Source: Mucilaginibacter sp. SMC90
GTDB lineage: Bacteria > Bacteroidota > Bacteroidia > Sphingobacteriales > Sphingobacteriaceae
Assembly (NCBI RefSeq): GCF_022811725.1
Contig: NZ_CP094527.1
Coordinates: 6,944,001-7,008,000, forward strand
Reading direction: 5' to 3'
Length of the DNA: 64,000 nt
A model generated the notes under the pieces. That model saw only the letters and a list, made by a program, of their open reading frames with translations. It did not search any database and was not told where the DNA came from. The position numbers and the translations under genes were made by a program. Positions 57,621-64,000 of this stretch are shown here, one piece after another (position 1 is the first letter of the stretch; each line of letters opens with the position of its first letter).

Positions 57621-59378
57621 CTACTCCACCTTCACAACCTTTGTCCTCGCCGAAATTCCGTTTTCATTAAACGCTTCTATCTGAAAATAGTATGGCAGGC
57701 TTTTATCCATCCCGTTAAAGTAGTATTCATTTTTACCGTAAACCATCATGCTGTTATACAGTTTATCAGGTGCTATGCCGAAATAAACGGTGTAACCTGT
57801 GGCATTATCATTCGGTTTCCACTTAAGCCAGGCATTGCGGCGCTCGCTATCACCACGTAGCACAATCAGGTTTTGAACGGTATCGGGTTTTGCCCCTGCG
57901 CCTTTACCAAATACCCTTAAGCCTGATAGTGCGAATTTGCCGGTTGGCATGTGCAGGTTTACCATTTTGATATAACGGGCTTTGGCTGGGGTTTTCAGTT
58001 CGATATAATCGTGCGGTACATCTTTACGGTTTTTGCTTTTGTCGATAAGGGGCTGCCATGTTTTGCCGTTGAGGGATGAGTAGATAATATACTGATGATA
58101 CACCCCTAATGATTTACCCAAAAACTCTGCATCCTGATCGGCATAGTTTATTTGGATGGCATTTATGGTGCTGATCTCGCCCAGGTCAGTTTTTAACCAC
58201 TCGCCTTTGTTGGCCGTTTTGGCGCTCCAGTAGGTCTTGATGTCTTCATCAACAGCGTTATTGGCGGCATAAGCGCCGAGAGTTGATGAAACCTCGACAG
58301 GCTTATTGTAATTGAGGATCATCCAGCCGGTGAAATCGCTTTTCAAATGATCTTCGGGGCCGTTGGATAAATAATGCGGGTAATCGCCGTAGGAGGTATT
58401 GCTGTACAGTACGCCGTCCTGATCAAACCCCGCCGGCCAAAAACCAATGCGGCGCTCAAAGTTATTTTTCACCGAGATCCCCATCGTGCTGATATGCCAG
58501 TAATTGCCATATTTATCGGCCCAGGTAGCGCCATGCCCTGCACCTTTGGCAAAACCTCCCGGTTTGTACGAGAAAGGGTTGTGCTTTTGATAAGTGAAAG
58601 GCCCAAGCGGATGATCGCCCACAAAAACGCCATCCCCATAGCCGCTTTGCTCGGTACCGGGAGCGCCAAATTGCAGATAATATTTGCCTTTATACTTGTT
58701 CATCCATGAACCTTCAATAAAGGGCAGCAGGAATACGTTGTCGTTATGTTCGCCAAAGCGCTCCCAGCCGTGCTCTTCTGGATTAAGCTTTACCATTTCC
58801 TTTTTAGGGCCGATGGGTTCAAAAGTATGCCTGTCAATCTCCTGCCCGTAAAGCGGCAGTGTATTGCTGGAGCCATGGTAAATATAAACCCGGCCATCGT
58901 CATCGGCAAACATACCGGGGTCCCAGGCACCTACTTTAAAGTAATCTTTGGCGGCTTTCCAATCGTCATGGGTGGGATTGGTGCTCATCCACAGCGTAAA
59001 ATCTTTATTATAGGTAGATCCGATCACCAGCAGGGTATCGCCCAAAACCAAGGTAGCGGGAGCACAAAGCTCATCGCCCTTTACCTCATTATACGGGCGA
59101 ACAAATTTGCGGTACACAAAATTCCAGTTCAGCATATCATCGCTCCACCAGTAACCGAATTGATTGGTGGAGAACAGGTAGTATTTCCCCTTAAAGAGGG
59201 TCATGGTCGGGTCGGCCGTGGCGCGGTGCTTACCCCAGCTTGCAAAGGTTTCAAAGGGCGTATAACCATAATCAAGGTTGAGCGGGTTACAATAGGTAAG
59301 GCGTTTTTGCTGCGCAGTTACATTTAGCGAGGCATAACAAAACACCAACATCAGCAGGTAGCGGGCTATCATTTTCAT
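57621..59378 (-). CDS. Secreted GH43 glycoside hydrolase with F5/8-type C and Fn3-like domains
   Basis: The 585-residue protein has a signal peptide (MKMIARYLLMLVFCYASLNVTAQ). It has a five-bladed GH43-type catalytic domain (about 25-345) with the expected residues: general base Asp in RATADPTMTLFKGKYYLF, the pKa-modulating Asp in AWDPGMFADDDGRVYIY and general acid Glu in FIEGSWMNKYKGKYYL. A discoidin-like F5/8-C domain (about 355-490) follows, then a C-terminal Fn3-like segment. It should cleave arabinose, xylose or galactose linkages. It is divergent from a GH42 gene with which it probably shares a substrate and regulation. Confidence 0.88.
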   Translation of the reverse strand: MKMIARYLLMLVFCYASLNVTAQQKRLTYCNPLNLDYGYTPFETFASWGKHRATADPTMTLFKGKYYLFSTNQFGYWWSDDMLNWNFVYRKFVRPYNEVKGDELCAPATLVLGDTLLVIGSTYNKDFTLWMSTNPTHDDWKAAKDYFKVGAWDPGMFADDDGRVYIYHGSSNTLPLYGQEIDRHTFEPIGPKKEMVKLNPEEHGWERFGEHNDNVFLLPFIEGSWMNKYKGKYYLQFGAPGTEQSGYGDGVFVGDHPLGPFTYQKHNPFSYKPGGFAKGAGHGATWADKYGNYWHISTMGISVKNNFERRIGFWPAGFDQDGVLYSNTSYGDYPHYLSNGPEDHLKSDFTGWMILNYNKPVEVSSTLGAYAANNAVDEDIKTYWSAKTANKGEWLKTDLGEISTINAIQINYADQDAEFLGKSLGVYHQYIIYSSLNGKTWQPLIDKSKNRKDVPHDYIELKTPAKARYIKMVNLHMPTGKFALSGLRVFGKGAGAKPDTVQNLIVLRGDSERRNAWLKWKPNDNATGYTVYFGIAPDKLYNSMMVYGKNEYYFNGMDKSLPYYFQIEAFNENGISARTKVVKVE

Positions 59379-59490
59379 AAGGATATTAAAGGCTATAATT
59401 GTATTACAACAGGGCGCTAATATCAGTTTTTAAACAGCAATAAAAATGTTGTGTACTACTACATCTGTTTCACATCATAAAATATTTATC

Positions 59491-59511
59491 ATTGTGTGTT
59501 AAAAACACAAT
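59491..59511. promoter_or_regulatory. Inverted repeat in the GH43/GH42 divergent promoter region
   Basis: ATTGTGT-N7-ACACAAT is a perfect 7-bp inverted repeat 50 bases upstream of the GH42 start and a possible regulator operator. It could also be chance in AT-rich DNA. Confidence 0.4.
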
Positions 59512-59560
59512 TAATTCGTACTTTCATCAGCGTAAGCCAGTTATCCTAAATATCGCTTTT

Positions 59561-61645
59561 ATGAACAAGAAATACCTGCTGCTCTTCATTACGCAATTAC
59601 TTTTTGCTGCGTCTGCTTTTGCACAATATCCCAAAATGGATAAGCTGCTTTACGGCGTAGCTTACTATGACGAATACATGCCTTATGAAAGGCTGGATAA
59701 GGATGTTCAAATGATGAAAGCCTGCGGCATTAACGTGGTGCGCATTGCCGAATCGACCTGGAGCACGGAAGAACCACAGGACGGCGTTTTTGATTTTACC
59801 CATATCGACAGGGTATTAAATGCCATGCAAAAAGCGGGCATCCATGTTATCATTGGCACACCGACTTACGCAGTACCTACCTGGATGGTTAAAAAGCACC
59901 CCGAAATTTTGGCTATCACCCCATCGGGTCAAAACCAGTATGGGCCAAGGCAAAATATGGATATCACTAACAAGGACTATCGTTTTTATGCCGAGCGTGT
60001 TATCCGCAAGATCATGGAACATGTAAAGGATAATAAGGCCGTGATAGGTTACCAGGTAGATAACGAAACCAAATCATACGGTACAGCCGGACCAAACGTG
60101 CAGGCTTTGTTTGTTAACTACATGAAGGCAAAGTATAAAACACTGGATAATATTAACCACATTTTCGGGCTCGATTACTGGAGCAACCGTATCAATAACT
60201 GGGACGATTTTCCGTCGATGGTCAACACGATCAACGGCAGCCTTTCATCCGAGTTTGCCAAATTTCAGCGGCAGCTGGTTACCGATTATTTAGCATGGCA
60301 ATCAGCAATAGTGCGCGAATACAAACGCCCGGATCAGTTCATCACCCAAAACTTCGACCTGGAATGGCATGGCTATTCGTTTGGTATCCAACCCGATGTT
60401 GACCACTTTGCAGCAGCCAAAGCATTGGATATTGCCGGGATAGATATTTACCACCCCAGTCAGGATAAGCTTACCGGTGTCGAAATTTCTTTCGGCGGCG
60501 ATGTAGCCCGCTCCATGAAGGGCGGTAAAAACTACCTCACCATCGAAACCGAAGCGCAGGGTTTTCCGCAATGGGTGCCTTATCCCGGTCAGCTGCGGTT
60601 GCAGGCCTTTAGTCATTTGGCGTCGGGGGCAAATATGGTGAGCTACTGGCCATGGCATTCTATCCATAATTCGGCCGAAACTTACTGGAAAGGTTTGCTA
60701 AGTCATGATTTTGAACCTAATCCTGTTTATGACGAAGCCAAAACCATAGGGAAAGATTTCGACAGGTTGAGTTCAAAACTTATCAACCTGAAAAAGAAAA
60801 ACGATGTAGCTATCCTGTTCAGCAACGAAGCCCTTACCGGCTTTAAAGCTTTCGGCTTTGGCTGGGGTACACGCACAGGTTACAATGATGTGCTACGTCA
60901 GTTTTATGATGGATTGTACCATATGAACGTAGGTTGTGATTTTGTCGATCCGACCAGCAAAAATATTGAAGACTATAAACTGCTGATAGTGCCCCTGCTT
61001 TACGCGGCTCCTGATAGCTTATTGAAACGACTTAACGCTTACGTGAAAAACGGCGGGCATATCATTTATACTTGCAAAAGTGGTTTCGCCGATGAAAATG
61101 TGAAAGTGCGCACCACGCACCAGCCGGGTATCATTAACGAAGCCTGCGGTATTTACTATAGCCAGTTTACCGAACCAAGTAACACGTCATTGAAAGCTGA
61201 CGACTGGAACCTGAAGCCCGAAGATAAAAAGCTCAACACCTGGATGGAGCTCATCACCCCAACCACGGCTAAAGTATTAGCTTATTATGATCACCCGGTT
61301 TGGGGCAAGTACGCGGCCATTACCGAAAACACTTATGGCAAAGGCCTCGCTACATACATTGGCTGTTTACCTACCAGCGCTGTTACTGATAAATTATTAA
61401 CTGATGCCGTAAAAAAGATTGGCCTATGGGGTGCCGACCAGCAAATAGCCTGGCCTCTTATAACCAAGCAGGGTGTAAACCAGGGCGGAAAAACGGTTCA
61501 CTACTATTTTAATTATTCGGCCAGTGAAACCAGCCTGACTTATCCTTACAACAACGGTAAAGAATTATTGTCGGGCGATAACGTTAGTAAAAATGCCGGT
61601 TTAAAGCTGGAACCATGGGGTATCAAAATCATAGAGGTAAACTGA
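59561..61645 (+). CDS. Secreted GH42-family beta-galactosidase
   Basis: The 694-residue enzyme starts at ATG 59561 (MNKKYLLLFITQLLFAASAFAQ, signal peptide). The (beta/alpha)8 catalytic domain starts LLYGVAYYDEYMPYERLDKDVQMM and has acid/base Glu169 in YQVDNETKSYG and the nucleophile in TIETEAQGFPQW (Glu329 or Glu331). The trimerisation-type domain (about 400-600) and a C-terminal beta domain follow. Secretion to the periplasm fits use of plant galactan or arabinogalactan oligosaccharides. It is divergent from the GH43 gene; no SusC/SusD pair is adjacent. Confidence 0.9.
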   Translation: MNKKYLLLFITQLLFAASAFAQYPKMDKLLYGVAYYDEYMPYERLDKDVQMMKACGINVVRIAESTWSTEEPQDGVFDFTHIDRVLNAMQKAGIHVIIGTPTYAVPTWMVKKHPEILAITPSGQNQYGPRQNMDITNKDYRFYAERVIRKIMEHVKDNKAVIGYQVDNETKSYGTAGPNVQALFVNYMKAKYKTLDNINHIFGLDYWSNRINNWDDFPSMVNTINGSLSSEFAKFQRQLVTDYLAWQSAIVREYKRPDQFITQNFDLEWHGYSFGIQPDVDHFAAAKALDIAGIDIYHPSQDKLTGVEISFGGDVARSMKGGKNYLTIETEAQGFPQWVPYPGQLRLQAFSHLASGANMVSYWPWHSIHNSAETYWKGLLSHDFEPNPVYDEAKTIGKDFDRLSSKLINLKKKNDVAILFSNEALTGFKAFGFGWGTRTGYNDVLRQFYDGLYHMNVGCDFVDPTSKNIEDYKLLIVPLLYAAPDSLLKRLNAYVKNGGHIIYTCKSGFADENVKVRTTHQPGIINEACGIYYSQFTEPSNTSLKADDWNLKPEDKKLNTWMELITPTTAKVLAYYDHPVWGKYAAITENTYGKGLATYIGCLPTSAVTDKLLTDAVKKIGLWGADQQIAWPLITKQGVNQGGKTVHYYFNYSASETSLTYPYNNGKELLSGDNVSKNAGLKLEPWGIKIIEVN

Positions 61646-61652
61646 TATATTC

Positions 61653-61760
61653 TTAATGTAGAGACGCAATTATGCGTCTCCCGCAGGATAAGCTTCTTTA
61701 CGCAACGCTTAAGTTGCGTAATTTGCAAGCGGGACACGCAATTATGCGTCTCTACATTAA
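61653..61760. repeat. TGTAGAGACGCAATTATGCGTCTC nested palindrome
   Basis: Arms TTAATGTAGAGACGCAATTA (61653-) and TAATTGCGTGTC.../...GCGTCTCTACATTAA (-61760) pair. Each arm also contains the self-complementary GAGACGCA-ATTA-TGCGTCTC. The loop holds a third palindrome TTACGCAA...TTGCGTAA. It follows the GH42 stop. Confidence 0.85.
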
Positions 61761-61883
61761 AACCCCTTCCCAAGCAAGGAATCTAATTATTTGCGGCCCG
61801 TTTCTTATTCTGTTATCTTTTTTACATTTTTAGGGCATCCTGAAATTAAGTAATAAGATGAGTAATTTATCACAACCGCGTAC

Positions 61884-62978
61884 ATGCTAAAATTAAGATA
61901 CGTTGATGCCTTAAGGGGCCTGGCCATTTTAGCGGTTGTAATTACCCATACGTCGCAGTTTGGTACTAATACATTTTTACCAGCCATGCTTGTTCATGCT
62001 ATAAGCCGGGGGATAAATGGGGTACAGCTATTTTTCTTTGTAAGTGCTTTTACACTGTTTCTTTCGGTAAACGCAAGGTTTGGCAAGGAAAAGCATTTTA
62101 CCGGCAATTTTTTTATCCGTCGCTTTTTCAGGATTGCCCCTATGTATTATATCGCCATAATTTATTACTTATGGCAAGATGGTTTTGGCCCCCGGTTTTG
62201 GCTGGGCGATGCTTTGGGTGTCACTATTGGCAACATTACCGGCAATGTATTTTTTGTACACGGTTTTAATGCCTACTGGATAAACAGCCTTGTCCCCGGT
62301 GGCTGGTCAATTGCGGTTGAAATGCTTTTCTACCTTATCATTCCTTTTTTATTCAGTAAAATTAAAAACACTCAACACGCCACCGTATTTTTTCTGTTAA
62401 CGCTCATTTTACGCTTTGTACTCGATATCATATTGCGCCGCTACCACCTGATGCAAAATGATATGTTATGGTACAACTATCTATATTTTTATCTGCCATC
62501 GCAGCTGCCGGTGTTTGCGCTGGGCATACTGTTTTACTTTGTGGTAAAGGAAAACTATCAGCCCCAAATTAAACCGTTCGCCATATTAATCGCCGCACTT
62601 TTTTTACTTACGCAATACCTGGGCGTTGTGCTTCTTCCCGATCATGTTTTTTGTACCATTGCATTTTTTGTACTTGCCCTGGCATTAAGTAAACGCGAGT
62701 ACAAAATTGTGGTTAACCGCTTTACAACTTATGTGGGCAAAATAAGCTTTAGTATGTATTTAAGCCATTTTGCGGTGCTGCATTGGTTAACCCGTTTTCA
62801 TTTAATTGATTATTTGCCGGTTCACAACTCAACCGGTGCCGTTGCTAATTACACTATACGATTGATAATAGTTTTATCGGCCAGTACGCTTATCTCTACA
62901 TTCTTACATCATTTTATTGAGTTGCCTGCTCAAAGAATCGGATATCGTATTATAAAAGAGCGCGAAGCTAATAGTTAA
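61884..62978 (+). CDS. Acyltransferase 3 (OafA/YrhL-like) membrane protein
   Basis: The 364-residue protein has about ten membrane helices and the acyltransferase-3 signature: RYVDALRGLAILAVVITHTSQF (about 4-25, containing the conserved His), NGVQLFFFVSAFTLFLS and RRFFRIAPMYYIAI. SIAVEMLFYLIIPF carries the catalytic-like Glu, and FSMYLSHFAVLHWL follows. Such proteins O-acetylate sugars of lipopolysaccharide, exopolysaccharide or peptidoglycan. It is a single gene, with a palindrome before it. Confidence 0.9.
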   Translation: MLKLRYVDALRGLAILAVVITHTSQFGTNTFLPAMLVHAISRGINGVQLFFFVSAFTLFLSVNARFGKEKHFTGNFFIRRFFRIAPMYYIAIIYYLWQDGFGPRFWLGDALGVTIGNITGNVFFVHGFNAYWINSLVPGGWSIAVEMLFYLIIPFLFSKIKNTQHATVFFLLTLILRFVLDIILRRYHLMQNDMLWYNYLYFYLPSQLPVFALGILFYFVVKENYQPQIKPFAILIAALFLLTQYLGVVLLPDHVFCTIAFFVLALALSKREYKIVVNRFTTYVGKISFSMYLSHFAVLHWLTRFHLIDYLPVHNSTGAVANYTIRLIIVLSASTLISTFLHHFIELPAQRIGYRIIKEREANS

Positions 62979-63151
62979 CCATTACGGCTACCGCACCGGG
63001 TGCTCCCTGGCTTGATCCATTTCCAGCCCCTGCCTCATTAGCTTTGGTGATTAATGTTGAGGCATCTTTGGATGATTGTGCCGATACCGGGACAGCAGCG
63101 CTAAACGTTAGCCGAATAACAGCACTGCCAACTTTATCTTAATGCTTTCAT
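62968..63151 (-). pseudogene. Decayed small secreted protein gene
   Basis: On the minus strand the end reads cleanly as VPVSAQSSKDASTLITKANE, then AGAGNGSSQGAPGAVAVMV, then NY and a stop. The signal peptide before it lies in other frames: an ATG at 63151 (MKALR then stop) and a shifted KIKLAVLLFG. Two single-base changes would restore MKSIKIKLAVLLFG followed by LTFSAAVPVSAQ. It overlaps the 3' end of the acyltransferase gene. Confidence 0.35.
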
Positions 63152-63231
63152 AGCGTATTGCTTTGACGCGGGGTAATTAAAACAATAGCTGTACCGGCGA
63201 TGAAGAATAATGATATATAATTCCCAAGGGG

Positions 63232-63395
63232 AGCCGTTCTATCTATATTGGGCTAAAGCCCGCATATCCGGCATTTCCAACCCGTTCCTTAAAAGGAACG
63301 GCAATGAATCCATTATTCTGCACCTGTATAGTTCATTGCCGTTCGGCTTTAGCCAACGGGAACAATTGATGCAGGTAATGGCTTTAGCCAAATTT
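63232..63395. repeat. GGGCTAAAGCCC / CCGTTCC-GGAACGG palindrome cluster
   Basis: Three short palindromes occur in a row: GGGCTAAAGCCC (63250-63261), CCGTTCCTTAAAAGGAACGG (63282-63301) and a distant pair GGCAATGAAT/GTTCATTGCCG. GGCTTTAGCC recurs at 63340-63349 and 63380-63389. This fills the gap between the decayed gene and the pentapeptide-repeat gene. Confidence 0.7.
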
Positions 63396-63446
63396 AAATG
63401 TGCAGATCAAACCGTTCAATTCCTGTTAAACTTTACATTTGTTATC

Positions 63447-64000
63447 ATGCAAACTCTACTCTACGAAGACCAAACTTTTACCAAAATACCCGCCAGCCAG
63501 CTCAACGGCAGCACCTACGAAAACTGTAAATTCATCAGCTGCGATTTTTCCAATGCCTCGTTTGTGGGTATTACCTTTGTTGATTGCCAGTTTGATACCT
63601 GCAACCTGCTCCTTGCCGACTTGGGCAATACCGGCCTGCAAAATATCCGCTTTAAACACTGTAAAATTAGCGGTGTAAATTTTGGCAAAGCCAATGATTT
63701 TTTATTCGAAGTACATTTTGAGGATTGCATTTTAGATAATGCCGTATTTTATAAAAAGAAGAACAAGAAAGCTACCTACACCGATTGTTCCATGATCGAG
63801 ACCGACCTTACTGAAGCCGACCTGAGCGATTGTAAGTTTAATAATTGCAATCTAAAAAATGCGTTCTTCAGTCGTACCATCCTAAAAAATGCTGATCTGA
63901 GCACCTCCTTTAATTTCATTATCGACCCGGATGATAACATCATTAAAAAGGCCAAATTCTCGCTTCATGGTTTGCCGGGGTTGCTTGCCAAATATGATAT
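63447..64000 (+). CDS. Pentapeptide-repeat protein (3' part missing)
   Basis: The gene begins at ATG 63447 (MQTLLYEDQTFTKIPASQL) and continues beyond the window. The visible 184 residues contain pentapeptide-type repeats A(D/N)LXX with Cys and Phe in regular positions: CKFISCDFSNASF, VDCQFDTCNLLLADL, DLTEADLSDCKF and NCNLKNAFF. The right-handed quadrilateral beta-helix is the fold of Qnr/McbG-type DNA mimics, but most members have other, unknown functions. Start choice: TACATTTG (63434-63441) is an exact -7 box ending five bases before the ATG, so a leaderless transcript is possible. Confidence 0.88.
   Translation, partial: MQTLLYEDQTFTKIPASQLNGSTYENCKFISCDFSNASFVGITFVDCQFDTCNLLLADLGNTGLQNIRFKHCKISGVNFGKANDFLFEVHFEDCILDNAVFYKKKNKKATYTDCSMIETDLTEADLSDCKFNNCNLKNAFFSRTILKNADLSTSFNFIIDPDDNIIKKAKFSLHGLPGLLAKYD

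Overview
The window looks like chromosomal DNA of a Bacteroidota bacterium, most likely family Sphingobacteriaceae (Mucilaginibacter/Pedobacter-like). The reasons are a type IX secretion sorting domain of the gliding-motility C-terminal type, carboxypeptidase-like/TonB-plug outer-membrane barrel proteins, LytS/LytTR two-component pairs, a fused hemC-hemD gene, a DUF2723 membrane protein, weak Shine-Dalgarno signals and several TAnnTTTG promoter boxes. Species assignment is inference; no rRNA is present.

Layout. 1-6.5 kb: a partial GYF/RDD membrane protein, a metallo-beta-lactamase-fold hydrolase, an alpha/beta hydrolase, a REP-associated tyrosine transposase (RAYT) island with relics and an unknown cargo gene, a GNAT-nitrilase fusion and a DoxX protein. 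6.7-25.2 kb: an extended haem biosynthesis region (hemA, hemCD, hemB, hemL, hemE, and a HemJ-like protoporphyrinogen oxidase). It is interrupted by a degenerate ABC-ATPase-like protein, a frameshifted secreted beta-propeller protein, a LytS/LytTR pair divergent from a small secreted protein, and a MacB/FtsX-like permease. A second two-component system and a TPR membrane protein sit between hemL and hemE. 25.2-32.1 kb: an ECF sigma, anti-sigma and outer-membrane protein operon, a lone ABC ATPase, and a second LytS/LytTR pair divergent from another small secreted protein. 32.3-38.3 kb: a RecD-like helicase, an ABM monooxygenase, an SDR, an M1 peptidase and an ArsC/Spx-like protein. 38.4-43.5 kb: two tandem paralogous outer-membrane receptors. 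43.5-46.3 kb: pth, rplY/ctc, prs and tRNA-Gln. 46.5-49.7 kb: a DUF2723 protein. 50.0-52.1 kb: an OmpR/HAMP-kinase system. 52.1-57.4 kb: a repeat-rich stretch around a bestrophin pair, an RpoA-CTD-like small protein, accA and a Spy-like protein. 57.6-61.6 kb: divergent GH43 and GH42 glycosidases. 61.9-64 kb: an acyltransferase, a decayed small secreted gene and a partial pentapeptide-repeat protein.

The genes are mostly ordinary for the group. The unusual content is between them. The intergenic spaces carry at least five classes of palindromic repeat. (1) About ten REP-like palindromes of 80-120 bp with ends of the type TGTCATTGCGAGG/CCTCGCAATGACA. (2) Hairpins that flank the RAYT gene and also form the ends of about 300-bp modular elements filled with small CC-N3-GG triloop hairpins whose arms vary in a compensatory way. 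(3) Hairpins whose two arms are built from imperfect repeats of one short word, a different word at each locus, concentrated in the haem region. (4) A 255-bp dispersed repeat present twice in inverted orientation. (5) Other long palindromes. No prophage, integrative element or CRISPR array was seen.

Functionally, the haem genes cover all steps from glutamyl-tRNA to coproporphyrinogen III plus the HemJ-type oxidation; coproporphyrinogen oxidase and ferrochelatase are not in the window. Both LytS/LytTR pairs share one arrangement: a kinase-regulator operon divergent from a small secreted protein. At one of them, LytTR-type direct repeats can be seen in the shared promoter region.
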